Positions 9,243-18,270 of a DNA stretch of 64,000 bases are shown here, piece by piece. The number at the start of each line of letters is the position of its first letter. Position 1 is the first letter of the stretch. Source of the DNA: Vulcanimicrobiota bacterium (GTDB lineage: Bacteria; Vulcanimicrobiota; Vulcanimicrobiia; Vulcanimicrobiales; Vulcanimicrobiaceae); NCBI GenBank assembly GCA_003168375.1, contig PMSI01000003.1:310001-374000 (forward strand), in the 5' to 3' direction. The notes under the pieces were generated by a model that worked only from the letters and a program-made list of their open reading frames with translations, was not told the origin of the DNA and ran no database searches. A program made the position numbers and the translations under genes.

Positions 9243-9355
9243 ATACACCCTCCCCCTGCGCTAGCGGTATTTTACCCCTAGGTAAGCTTCCCCTTTCCCG
9301 CCAAGGCTACCAGTTCAGACGGGGCGGGCCTGCCACCTCGGCGGTGCGAGCGTGA

Positions 9356-10581
9356 CGTTCTTTTTCCGTGCAGAGCGTGGCCGCGACCGTCGTGGGCGCG
9401 GTCGACCTTGGGACGACGAACGGGGCGATGCTGCGTGCGGTGACGCTCGCACCCGGGACCGATGCCGCCGCGCAAGCTGCGTTACTGCGGCAGAATCCTG
9501 CGGTAGCCGATGTCCAGCCGGTGCACTATCGCTCGCTCGCGAGCGATGGCGTCGCGAACGACCAGTATCTCGACAACGTCGACCAGTGGTACCTGTACAA
9601 GACGAACGTCGATTCCGCAGCGTGGGCACTGAGCCACGGCTCGGCGCCCGTCTCGGTCGCCGTGATCGACACCGGCGTCGACGAGACGAACCCCGACTTC
9701 GTCTTCGACGTGAAGGAGCGCATCGTCGGCGGCGTCAAGGCGACCGGCAACGGCGTCGTTCAGGACACGAACGGTCATGGTACCAATACTTCGGGACTCG
9801 CCACGGCGGCGACGAACAACTCCTATGGGTTCGCCGGCGTCGGATACGCGACGCATCTGCAGGCGTACGACATCTTCCCGCCCGCGACGGCTGCCAGCGA
9901 CTGTACGGCCGCCGACACCGCCGACGAGGCCGCGGCGATCCGCGATGCAGTTGCGAACGGAGCGTCGGTAATCAGCCTGAGTCTCGGCTCACCGCAGAGC
10001 AAAGGCTCGGACGCCGGGGAGCAGGCCGCGGTCGCGTTCGCGCTCGCCGGCGGCGTCGCCGTCGTCGCGGCGGCCGGCAACGAGTTCGGGAAATCGGCCG
10101 ACGGCAACCAGCCGGACTTTCCGGCAGCATATCCCGGCGTGATCGCGGTCGGCGCATCCGGGGTGACGAATCTCGTCGCAAACACCTACGCCTCGATCAC
10201 GGCCGAGACGGTCGCGTCCTACTCGAATTCCGGCCCGACGCTGGTCGCGCCCGGGGGCGACGCGACCTCAACCAGCGATAACGATTTCCCGCACTGGATC
10301 GAAGGCTATTCGACCACGACCGCCGCGTTCGCCGCGGACCGCTGCACCAACGCAGGCGGCGTGTGCCGCGTGCTGTTCAACGGAACCTCGCAAGCGACGC
10401 CGCAGGTCGCCGGGACGATCACGCTGATGGAGGCCTACCACGGTGGCCCGCGTTCGCTCGCCCGGCGACGGTGCTCGCGCTCCTGCAATCAAACGCCGAT
10501 GCGCTGCCCGGGATCTCAGCCACGCGTCAGGGCGCGGGCCGGCTCAACGCCGGGAACGCGGACGCAGCGGCGCACCCGTAG
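9356..10581 (+). pseudogene. Subtilisin-like protease, 5'-truncated and frameshifted paralogue
   Basis: The frame opens only after a TGA at 9353 and begins inside the propeptide region, so signal peptide and lipobox are absent. It reads through Asp (VIDTGVD), His (NGHGTN) and Ser (NGTSQATPQ) motifs almost identical to those of the protease at 4709-6871. At about 10461-10463 one base seems to be missing from a run of C: restoring it joins the frame to the normal end (ATVLALLQSNADALPG ... GAGRLNAGNA) with a TAG at 10579-10581. Without it, translation runs on into the neighbouring minus-strand gene. It is either a decayed copy or, for the frameshift alone, an assembly error. Confidence 0.8.
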
Positions 10582-10589
10582 CGCGCAGC

Positions 10590-11630
10590 TTAGCCCGTCC
10601 GGCCGTACCCGATCGCGTCGAGCTGGCGCTGCGCTGCCAGGCCGTCGGCGAAGGTCGGCACCCCCGGCGTACCGAGGTCGATCCGTTCCGCGAACGCGTC
10701 GAGCAGCGGCAGGAAGAACGGCAGGTTGCCGTGGACGACGGCGTGCTTTGCATGCGGCGAGGGTGCGATCTCGAGCTCGTCCTGCTCGTCGTCCGCGATC
10801 GTGAACACGCTGAGGTCGCCGAAGAACGTTCCGTTCGCGACCACGCTGCGCGTCTCGCCGTGCACCGCGACGGTCGTCGACTCGACCACGGTCGTCGCGT
10901 CCGCGCTGCAACGCGCGACCAGCCCGAGGCCGTGATCGGCGTAGGCGAACGCGCCGTCGGCGACGTCGCTCTCGAACGTCTCGCCGCCGGGACCGGTGCG
11001 GCGTGGGTTCGCGGTGCGAAGCATCCCCAGGGTCTCACGGGCGGGTCGCCCGGCGAGGTAGTTCGCCAGGTCGAAGAAGTGCGGCATCACGGCGTTCGCG
11101 AGCCCGCCGCCCTTTTCGCGCGAGAACCACCACGACGCGCCGCGGTTGGTGTTGCGTTCGAGCAGCTCGCGGCTCAGGCGCGCGACCTCGATCTCGCGGA
11201 GCGCGCCCAGATGACCGTTGTCGATCAGTTCCTTGATCGCGATGATCGCCGGGACGTAGCGGAACTCGAACGCGAGCGCGGCGGCGGTTCCGGCGCGTTC
11301 GCTCGCCGCGAGCATCTCGTCGGCCTCGGCGACGGTCAGCGCGAACGGCTTCTCGCACAGTACGTGCTTGCCGGCCGCCAGCGCGGCGAGCACCGAGCGG
11401 TGATGGTCGAACGGTGGCGAGGCGACGGAGACGACGTCGAGCTCGACGCCGGCCAGCATCTCCTCGGTCGAGCGGAACGCGTGCGCGATCTTGCGTTCGC
11501 GCGCAACGCGCGCGGCGCTCGACGGCGAGGCGATCGCGACCACCTCGAAGCGCGGATGGAGCGCGTAGGCCGGGGCGTGGACGGCGCCGCCGAACCCTGA
11601 CCCCACGATCCCGACTCGTAATTTGCTCAC
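10590..11630 (-). CDS. Gfo/Idh/MocA-family oxidoreductase
   Basis: A 346-residue NAD(P)-dependent oxidoreductase. The N-terminal Rossmann fold starts with LRVGIVGSGFGG, and the family's catalytic-lysine motif appears as CEKPF. The family oxidises or reduces sugars, inositols and related substrates, and some members reduce imines or biliverdin. GTG at 11630 is the start: AGGAGG lies 4 bases before it and it overlaps the aminotransferase stop by 4 bases. It is the last gene of the LuxE-LuxC-aminotransferase operon, so it probably acts on a product of those enzymes. Its end meets the broken protease gene tail to tail with an 8-base gap. Confidence 0.85.
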   Translation of the reverse strand: MSKLRVGIVGSGFGGAVHAPAYALHPRFEVVAIASPSSAARVARERKIAHAFRSTEEMLAGVELDVVSVASPPFDHHRSVLAALAAGKHVLCEKPFALTVAEADEMLAASERAGTAAALAFEFRYVPAIIAIKELIDNGHLGALREIEVARLSRELLERNTNRGASWWFSREKGGGLANAVMPHFFDLANYLAGRPARETLGMLRTANPRRTGPGGETFESDVADGAFAYADHGLGLVARCSADATTVVESTTVAVHGETRSVVANGTFFGDLSVFTIADDEQDELEIAPSPHAKHAVVHGNLPFFLPLLDAFAERIDLGTPGVPTFADGLAAQRQLDAIGYGRTG

Positions 11631-12943
11631 GTTGCCTCCTCCATCTCGCGCGCCGCTTCCTCGAACAGCTCGAGCGCGCGCGCGAGTTGCTCGTCGCCGA
11701 TCGTTGGCGGCGGCGCGATGGTGATCGACGTCCCGGTCGGCCCCGATTGCAGCAGGATGACGCCCTTCGCGAGCCCGCGCACGACGACGCGGTTCGCGAT
11801 TGCCGCCCCGGCGAATTCCACCGCCCACAGGAAACCGCGGCCGCGAACGTCCCGCACCGCCGAGAGGCTACGCAGCCGGCGGAGCCGCTCCCCCAGCGCC
11901 GGCTCGCGTGCGCGTACGAGCCCGGGAACGTCGAGCCGCGCGATCTCGTCGAGGTTGGCGAGCGCCGCCGCACACGCGAGCGGGTTGCCGAGGAACGTCG
12001 AGGTGTGCAACGCCTCGCCGGTGCTGGCCGGCCACGCCTCCATGACGCGCGCGGAGCCGATCGTCGCCGCGAGCGGAACGCCGCCGCCGAGCGCCTTGCC
12101 GACGCACAGTAAATCGGGGACGACGTCTTCGCGCTGACAGGCAAACATCGTGCCGGTGCGTCCGAAGCCGGTGTAGATCTCGTCCAGGATCATCAGCACG
12201 CCGCGCGCGTAGCAGAGCTCGCGCAGCGCGCGCAGGAAACCGTCGGGCGGAACGATCACGCCGCCACGCCCCTGAATCGGTTCGAGCAGAACGGCGCCGA
12301 CATCCGGATCGCGGTCGAGCGCGTCGCGCACGTCACCGATCGCGGATTCGACCGCCGCGTCCGAACCTGGATACGGCAGAAAGGTCGCGCGGTCGGCGAC
12401 CAGCGGCGCGAACGGGGTGCGGAACTTCTCGATTCCGGCGACCTCGAGCGCGCCGAGCGAGAGCCCGTGGTACGCGCCGTGATAGGCGATGGTGCGCGGC
12501 TTTCCGGTTGCCAGCAGCGCGGTCTTCAGCGCGAACTCGATCGCCTCCGCGCCCGAGGTCGAGAGGTAGGTCTTCATCAAATCGCCGGGCGCGAGCTCGG
12601 CGAGTCGCATCAGCAGCCGCGTTCGCGCTTCGGTCGGATGAACGTCGCCCATCCCGTGGATCAGACGCTGTGCCTGCGCGGCGATCGCGTCCGCGACGTG
12701 CGGGTTCGTATGACCGGTTGCGGCGACGCCGAACGCCGAGGTCAGGTCGAGATACCGGTTGCCGTCGACGTCGGTCACCGTCGCGCCCGACGCGCTCGCC
12801 CAGAACACCGGGTAATCGTCGCCGAGGTAGGTGACCCCGGGCGCCTCGTACGACGCGAGCTCGGCAGCGAGCGCGCGCGAGAACGGCCCGGGGATCGCGG
12901 TAACGATCGACTCGAGGTCGCCGTTATCCATTCGCTTCGTCAC
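11627..12943 (-). CDS. Class III (PLP-dependent) aminotransferase
   Basis: A fold-type I, class III aminotransferase of 438 residues. Visible motifs are DVDGNRYLDLTSAFGV, the YHGAYHGLSLGAL loop, LMILDEIYTGFGRTG, and LCVGKALGGG with the Schiff-base lysine. This class moves amino groups between an amino acid and an aldehyde or ketone, including terminal aldehydes. It follows a LuxC-type aldehyde-forming reductase and precedes an oxidoreductase, which suggests amination of the aldehyde made upstream. The start is GTG at 12943 or ATG at 12931; neither has a strong ribosome site. A copy of the dispersed repeat sits in the 39-base gap before it. Confidence 0.88.
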   Translation of the reverse strand: MTKRMDNGDLESIVTAIPGPFSRALAAELASYEAPGVTYLGDDYPVFWASASGATVTDVDGNRYLDLTSAFGVAATGHTNPHVADAIAAQAQRLIHGMGDVHPTEARTRLLMRLAELAPGDLMKTYLSTSGAEAIEFALKTALLATGKPRTIAYHGAYHGLSLGALEVAGIEKFRTPFAPLVADRATFLPYPGSDAAVESAIGDVRDALDRDPDVGAVLLEPIQGRGGVIVPPDGFLRALRELCYARGVLMILDEIYTGFGRTGTMFACQREDVVPDLLCVGKALGGGVPLAATIGSARVMEAWPASTGEALHTSTFLGNPLACAAALANLDEIARLDVPGLVRAREPALGERLRRLRSLSAVRDVRGRGFLWAVEFAGAAIANRVVVRGLAKGVILLQSGPTGTSITIAPPPTIGDEQLARALELFEEAAREMEEAT

Positions 12944-12950
12944 CCTGGCG

Positions 12951-12971
12951 CTTCGACAGGCTCAGCGTGAC
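12951..12971. repeat. Dispersed repeat, copy 1 (between luxC-like and aminotransferase genes)
   Basis: Core CTTCGACAGGCTCAG followed by CGTGAC. One of seven copies in the window. It fills most of the only gap in the operon. Confidence 0.75.
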
Positions 12972-12982
12972 ACGCCGAAGGG

Positions 12983-14218
12983 TCATTCGCGATCGATCCA
13001 GCGGATGAAGTCGGCGACGCGCGGTGCGCCGCCGTGATGGCCGCCGATCGGCGGCGTCTGCAGCGTGCCGAACGGCGCGACGCGGACGGCACCGATCTGC
13101 TCGGCGAGCGCGAGCGCGAGGGCGTCGGCCGCGGTGACCCCGAGCGCCTGCACCGGGAGGTGCTGGGCAGCCACGTAGCGCGCGATCGCGTCGTCTCCGG
13201 TGACGGAGATCAACGGGACGACGCGCGGCAGAAAAGGCGGCGGCTCACCGGCCGGCGAGTCGACGACGAGCGTCACGTCGGCGGCACGCAGCACGTCGCC
13301 GTGTCCGCCCGCCGCGCGAAACGCGGCGATTCCGCGATAGGCGGCGACCGCGGCGGTGCGCTGTGGGGAACGCGCGCCGCCCGGGAACTCGAGCGCGACG
13401 CGCTCGCAGGCTGCCCCAAGCGTCGCGCCGACGCGGCGCAGTGCGTCACCGTCCGCTTCGACGAACAGCGCGTGCAGCGAGAGACACCCTTCGCCGTCGT
13501 AGAGCAGCGCGTCGCGCGCGACGCGCTCCGCGCGATCGTCATCGAACTCGGCGACGTCGTCCCGCGTCAGCCGTCCGATGCTCGCTCGGTGTCCGAACGC
13601 GACGAAACGTGCCTCGGTCGCGCAGCGGGCGCGAATCGCGTACAGCGCTTCGTCGCCTCCGAACGCCACCACGACGTCGGCGGCGCCGAGGACCGCATCC
13701 TCCGCCGGATCGTCGCCGCCGGTCCAGGTCCTTGCCCGTGCCGCGCCGGCGAACGCCGGATGCTCCTGGGCCAGCGTCGCGAAGAATTCAGCGACCAGCA
13801 CGTCGCTGCGGTCCTTGACCACGACGTCGCACTTCGCGCACAACGCGAAGATCGCCGGGACGAGCGCGACGCCGATCGTCGTATCGCTCGAGACGATGAC
13901 GACGCGATCGACGCCGCGCGCCCACGCCGCCGGCGCACCGCGGCGTTCGGCGACACGGTCGAGCGCGTCGACGCTGCCGAGCTCCGACGCGATGGCGGAC
14001 TCGAGCGCCGCGCGGGTCGCGCCGCCGAAGAGGCGGTCCAGTGCGTAGTCGACGACCGGCGTGCTGTAGCCGAGGCGCGCTGCGATTGCGGCGGTCGCGC
14101 GCAGGCGTGGTGCGTAGTCGGCGTCGCACCAACGCTTCGCCGCGTCCGCGATGCACGCGACGATACGCTTCGCGGGCAGCGTGCGCAGCGCGCCCGAGCT
14201 GCCCCGCGCCTCAGGCAC
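12983..14218 (-). CDS. LuxC-like acyl-CoA/acyl-protein reductase
   Basis: About 411 residues, matching the LuxC family (an aldehyde-dehydrogenase relative). The nucleophile is the Cys of GEGCLSLHALFVE (Cys245 from this start). The cofactor-binding half carries VVIVSSDTTIGVALVPAIFA and VVVAFGGDEALYAI. In luminous bacteria LuxC reduces a fatty acyl group handed over by LuxE to an aldehyde using NADPH. The gene overlaps the end of the LuxE-like gene, and GTG at 14218 gives the shortest overlap; an ATG at 14242 is the other option. There are no luciferase genes, so the aldehyde must serve another purpose. Confidence 0.82.
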   Translation of the reverse strand: MPEARGSSGALRTLPAKRIVACIADAAKRWCDADYAPRLRATAAIAARLGYSTPVVDYALDRLFGGATRAALESAIASELGSVDALDRVAERRGAPAAWARGVDRVVIVSSDTTIGVALVPAIFALCAKCDVVVKDRSDVLVAEFFATLAQEHPAFAGAARARTWTGGDDPAEDAVLGAADVVVAFGGDEALYAIRARCATEARFVAFGHRASIGRLTRDDVAEFDDDRAERVARDALLYDGEGCLSLHALFVEADGDALRRVGATLGAACERVALEFPGGARSPQRTAAVAAYRGIAAFRAAGGHGDVLRAADVTLVVDSPAGEPPPFLPRVVPLISVTGDDAIARYVAAQHLPVQALGVTAADALALALAEQIGAVRVAPFGTLQTPPIGGHHGGAPRVADFIRWIDRE

Positions 14219-15338
14219 GGCGCACCAGCAGCGTCTCCGCATCCAGCGAGCAGCCGCGCAGCTCGGCGCCGTGCTCGCGTCCGAGCAGCACGAGCCCAGC
14301 CTGCCCTGCGCCGAGCCCGTCCTGAGCCTGTCGAAGGGAAGGGACGAGCGCGCCGAGGTCTTCGGTCTCGATCGCGATCACCGAGCCCCGGTTCGCCAAG
14401 TCGACGTGGCGGATCGCGCCGACCACGCCGTTCGCAACGGCGCGCCCATCGCCGTCGACGACGATCGCGCGCAGCCATGGTGGCGCGACCTTGACCCGCG
14501 GCTCGATCCGGCTGCGCGACGCGAAGGAGTCGTAGTACTGCGAGGACAGCTCGGTCATCCCGTACTCCGCGACGATCGCGTCGACCGCGACGCCGAGCCG
14601 GTCGGACGCGGCGGCGTAGAGCGCGGTGCGTTCGACGACGCGCGTGCGCCCTTTGAAGCCGCCGGTCTCCATGATGCGCGATCCGCCGGGGAGCGGGAGC
14701 CGCAGGCCGCGCGCCGTGAGCGCGTCGAGGAGCGCGACCAGCGCGAAGGCCGTCGTCGCGAGGCACACGGCGACGCCGTCGGCGTTCGCCCGCGCGACGT
14801 CGCGCACCAGTCCGTCGAGGTCGAGCGCGTCCCCGTGAAGGTACCATCCGCCCGCGCCGTCGCCGCGCTCTTGCGCGATCGTCGCCAGCATGTAGCCGAG
14901 CGAGCTGTGCGGGTTTTGCCGCGGATCCGGGACGAGGTTCAGATACCGTAGGCGCGCGCCGTCGGGGAGCAGCATGCGATCGAACGACGCGAGCACCGCG
15001 GCTTCGTAGAGCTGCGTCGTCGGCAATTCGTGCCGGCCGCCGCGCCCGCTCGTCGTGCCGCTCGTCTCGAACGCCGCGGCGGTCTCGGCCGGAGGGAACG
15101 TCGCGAGGCGCGCTTCTTTGAACGCGGCAGCGGGGACGGCGGGGATCTCGGTGATCCGCTCGGGGAGCCGCGCAGCGTCAAAACCCGCTGACCGCGCGAA
15201 CGCGGCGTAGGGTGCGTTGTGCGCGATCTGGTAGGCGAACAGGTCGCGCGCGAGCGCGAGGAACGCCGGGTCGTCGAGCTCGTAGTCGCCGATCGCGCGC
15301 AGCAGGCGCGCGTCGAGGGCGGCCACCTCGGCGCTCAC
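14211..15338 (-). CDS. LuxE-like acyl-protein synthetase
   Basis: A 375-residue member of the LuxE family (related to adenylate-forming enzymes). It shows ETSGTTSG, the phosphate-binding loop, YGMTELSSQYYD, and near the end GREHGAELRGCSLDAETLL, whose Cys is the expected acyl acceptor. LuxE activates a carboxylic acid with ATP, binds it as a thioester and passes it to LuxC. A repeat copy is inserted in frame near the 3' end, adding about a dozen residues (LRQAQDG...) before the conserved C-terminal motif. The GTG start lies 16 bases after the upstream secreted-protein gene. Confidence 0.85.
   Translation of the reverse strand: MSAEVAALDARLLRAIGDYELDDPAFLALARDLFAYQIAHNAPYAAFARSAGFDAARLPERITEIPAVPAAAFKEARLATFPPAETAAAFETSGTTSGRGGRHELPTTQLYEAAVLASFDRMLLPDGARLRYLNLVPDPRQNPHSSLGYMLATIAQERGDGAGGWYLHGDALDLDGLVRDVARANADGVAVCLATTAFALVALLDALTARGLRLPLPGGSRIMETGGFKGRTRVVERTALYAAASDRLGVAVDAIVAEYGMTELSSQYYDSFASRSRIEPRVKVAPPWLRAIVVDGDGRAVANGVVGAIRHVDLANRGSVIAIETEDLGALVPSLRQAQDGLGAGQAGLVLLGREHGAELRGCSLDAETLLVRRA
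14321..14338. repeat. Dispersed repeat, copy 2 (in frame inside the luxE-like gene)
   Basis: Reads CCTGAGCCTGTCGAAGGG on the plus strand, the reverse complement of the core. It is translated as part of the LuxE-like protein without breaking the frame, in a loop just ahead of the C-terminal acyl-accepting motif. Confidence 0.75.
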
Positions 15339-15354
15339 GCCGCGAGGATCACGG

Positions 15355-15924
15355 TCAGTAGCCGCCGACGCGCTCTTTCTTGCGATGGGCGGCGGTGAAC
15401 GGCGTGCCCTTGTCCTTCGGGTCGGCCGTCGTCAGCAGGCCGACCATGTCGGAGAAGTTCTCCGCGTAGCCGCTCAGCGTGACGACGGTCTTCTTCGCGT
15501 CGGTCGCGGTCAGCTTGAACAGCCGTCCGTCGAACGTCCCGGTGAACGGCACCTTCTCGTTGTTGTTGCGCACCCACGTCCCCGTCAGCGCGTCCGCTTT
15601 CTGGGTGACGTAGAAGTGCGAGTACAGGGTCTTCCCGTTCCCGCTGAGGGGCTGGACCTGCACCTCCCACACGCCGTCCATCGTCGAGAACTGCGGTGGC
15701 TCGGGGGTGTCGGAGGCGCTTGGCTCCGGGTTGGGGCTCGACGCGCGGCGACCGCGGCGGCCCGACGGGGCCGGGCTCGCGCCGGCGCCCGGTGCGGCGG
15801 ACGGCGTCGCGGCGGGGGCAGGCGTCCCCGGGGCGGACTGGCCGATCGGAGCGACCTGCGCGACGGCTGTACCGCCGAGGGCAAGGGCGGCGAGCCCGGC
15901 AAGCGCGATCTGACGAAGGTTCAA
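15355..15924 (-). CDS. Secreted protein of unknown function
   Basis: A 189-residue protein with a Sec signal peptide (MNLRQIALAGLAALALGG, cleavage near AVAQ). A Pro/Ala/Ser linker and a basic RRGRR patch follow. The C-terminal 110 residues form a compact domain with MDGVWEVQVQPL, THFYVTQ-like and LTGTWVR segments, resembling the beta-rich 'does it lower or raise the value of a substrate' proteins that lack a named family. The start is TTG at 15924, supported by GAGG 5 bases upstream. It is first in the minus-strand operon leading to the LuxE-like gene, but a functional link is not evident. Confidence 0.7.
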   Translation of the reverse strand: MNLRQIALAGLAALALGGTAVAQVAPIGQSAPGTPAPAATPSAAPGAGASPAPSGRRGRRASSPNPEPSASDTPEPPQFSTMDGVWEVQVQPLSGNGKTLYSHFYVTQKADALTGTWVRNNNEKVPFTGTFDGRLFKLTATDAKKTVVTLSGYAENFSDMVGLLTTADPKDKGTPFTAAHRKKERVGGY

Positions 15925-16167
15925 CGGGACCTCTTCTGCGATGAGTGGGACACGGGTGTCTTTTGGTAAACGCTGCGGACCTTCATCCCCGTGCCGCCGC
16001 CGCGGGCTTTACCGAAAGCTGACGCTCTGCTCGGCAGATTGTACGGAAGCGACGCACGGTCGGCAGGCCAGGGTGAGTTGGATCACGATGTAACGCTCAC
16101 CGCCCTGGTGCCGGTCTCTGCCGGAGCCGTTTTGGGCTTTGCTCTTTCTTCGTGAGGTACCGGCGTT

Positions 16168-18270
16168 TTGGCTTATCGACGCGCCGCAATCATGTCCTGT
16201 CTCGCCCTGGGCCTGGCCGGATGCCAAGGCGGTGGGGCGAACCTACCGTCACTCAACACGGGCGTGGCGCCCCCTCCGTCAGTGACGCAAAGCGGTGCCG
16301 TTACCCCGGCCGGCGGATCGGTCACCACGACCCTCGGAACGCAAACGGTCGTCATCACTGCGCCCGCAGGAGCGCTGAGCGGCCCGGGCACGCTCTCCGT
16401 CACGGTGTTCGGGAACAACGCGGCACCCAAGACGTTACAGTCCGCCGGCCGCAAGGTGCAGAAGATCGGCGCGAGCGCCGTCCTGGTCGTCGAGTTCACC
16501 GTCACGCTCACCGGCGCGACGCTGCTCAAGCCGCTGCAAGCTTCGCTGACGACGGGGCCCGCAGGGAGCGGTTCGATCTTCCGGCTCGCCGGACTCGGAA
16601 CCGCGTTCGACGACGTCGACACGGTGACGTTCGCCGCCGGCAAAGCCTCGACCGACGGGAACGTTCTGTACTCACGGATGTCGCTCGCGAGCGGCACCTA
16701 CTACGCATTCTACGTCGAAGCGTCGGTGGACGCCAGTGCGGCCCCGACGCCGGTCGTCACGGTCCAAACGCCGACCCTTCCGGTCGGCATGTTGAGCACG
16801 TCGCAGTTCGCGGCGACCGAGACGGAGCCGAACGGGTTCCCGTACCTCGATACGAACTTCACCTTCACGCTCGACAACCCGTCGCTCGGCTCGATCACGT
16901 CGGCAGGCGCGTTTACGGCGGGTCCCGTCGACGGTGCCGGCAACGTCACCGCGACCGACACGACCGCGGGCCGCGGCAACCCCAACGGGAAGAGTCAAGT
17001 CACCGTGAGCTCGCAGCGGCCGTCGAACGTCGGCGACAGCTTCAGCTTCACCGGGAAGCTCACGACGACGACGCAGCTCGTCAACAGCAACCCCACCCTG
17101 GTGCAGACCGACAGCGCGAACGTCGCGCTCACGACGACCACGTCGCCCTCGGCGCCGCCGATCGTCATAACCACGCCGGCGCCCGTCGTCGGAACGAACG
17201 TGCAGACCCTCGAGACGGATACCTATCCGTTGGAGACGGTGAGCACCAACACCGCCACGCTGTACGGATACTCCACCGGTCCCTCGGCGAGTTTGCCGGC
17301 GAACGTCGTCCCCGGCTCGTTCCTCGTCATCTCGAACCTGGCGACCGATTCGAACGGCGTCCAGTACGCGACGCAGTACGATCCGTCGGGTGTGAGCGGA
17401 AACGGCATCCTCGACGTGCTGCCGGAGAAGACCGGCGCGTTCGGACCGAACAACGCGGTCCTCCAGTACGATGAGACCGATCAAGCCAACTTCGCGCGGC
17501 ATCGCGTGGTCGGCGCGACCGGCTCGTACGTCGAGACCGGCACCGACGCCTTCCACGACGTCCAGACGATCACCGTGAACTCCGACCTGAGCGCGTCCTA
17601 CGACGCGCGGCAGTACAGCGGGTTCCGCTTCACGATGACGGCACCGACGGGAAGCCCGGCAAAGATCACGTTCCGCGTGTTCAATAGCGCGGGGACGAAC
17701 ATCCAGTCGTTCAGCCTGACGCCGTGGTTCCCGGCCGGGGTGACGCAGCCGTCGACCGAGACGGACGTCGACAACGGTCCGACCACCTATCCGGCTTCGT
17801 GCAGCGTCCCCGCGAAGTACGGGACGAGCGGCAACCAGATCGTGCAGACGATCACCCGCGTCGATCCCGCGCTCGGAAACTCCGAGCTGATGACGACGAC
17901 GACCTACGTCGCGCCGCGCGTCGGCCCGGTCTGCATCCAGCTCGCCGACACGGTGAAGACGTTCTACGACTACACCTTGCAGAACGGATTCATCGTCCTC
18001 GTCGGCAGCGGCACGACCAACATCCAGACGACGACGCTGAACGAAACGCTGACCCTGCAGTCGGCGAGCGTCGAAGGCGGGACGACGACTTTGTCGTCGG
18101 GCCGGTCGACCTCGGGAGCCCGCACGGTCTCGTCGGCTTCGGCGATGAACTTCGCCCCCGTCGCGTTCGCGCGCGCTCGCTTCGAGCACGCGGTCCGCGA
18201 GAAGACGAACTTCATGCGCAGACAGACCTTCAACCACAACTTCCTCAGCCAGGGGGTGAAGACGCTGTGA
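16168..18270 (+). CDS. Large lipoprotein of unknown function
   Basis: A 700-residue lipoprotein: lipobox LAGC at Cys19, then a Pro/Ser linker. The body is rich in Thr, Ser, Val and Gly with repeated beta-strand patterns, including AGGSVTTTLGTQTVVITAPAGALSGPGTLSV, which resembles ZU5/Ig-like beta-sandwich modules. No catalytic motif is visible. It starts with TTG at 16168 (GAGG 10 bases upstream); ATG at 16192 would also keep the lipobox. Its stop overlaps the GTG of the sedolisin gene by 4 bases, so the two are co-translated, perhaps as a surface protein and the protease that matures or accompanies it. Confidence 0.75.
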   Translation: MAYRRAAIMSCLALGLAGCQGGGANLPSLNTGVAPPPSVTQSGAVTPAGGSVTTTLGTQTVVITAPAGALSGPGTLSVTVFGNNAAPKTLQSAGRKVQKIGASAVLVVEFTVTLTGATLLKPLQASLTTGPAGSGSIFRLAGLGTAFDDVDTVTFAAGKASTDGNVLYSRMSLASGTYYAFYVEASVDASAAPTPVVTVQTPTLPVGMLSTSQFAATETEPNGFPYLDTNFTFTLDNPSLGSITSAGAFTAGPVDGAGNVTATDTTAGRGNPNGKSQVTVSSQRPSNVGDSFSFTGKLTTTTQLVNSNPTLVQTDSANVALTTTTSPSAPPIVITTPAPVVGTNVQTLETDTYPLETVSTNTATLYGYSTGPSASLPANVVPGSFLVISNLATDSNGVQYATQYDPSGVSGNGILDVLPEKTGAFGPNNAVLQYDETDQANFARHRVVGATGSYVETGTDAFHDVQTITVNSDLSASYDARQYSGFRFTMTAPTGSPAKITFRVFNSAGTNIQSFSLTPWFPAGVTQPSTETDVDNGPTTYPASCSVPAKYGTSGNQIVQTITRVDPALGNSELMTTTTYVAPRVGPVCIQLADTVKTFYDYTLQNGFIVLVGSGTTNIQTTTLNETLTLQSASVEGGTTTLSSGRSTSGARTVSSASAMNFAPVAFARARFEHAVREKTNFMRRQTFNHNFLSQGVKTL

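Noticed and set aside
10590-15338. Bioluminescence operon, from the LuxC and LuxE relatives
   Set aside because: No luciferase (luxAB) or luxD gene is present, and the neighbours are an aminotransferase and an oxidoreductase.
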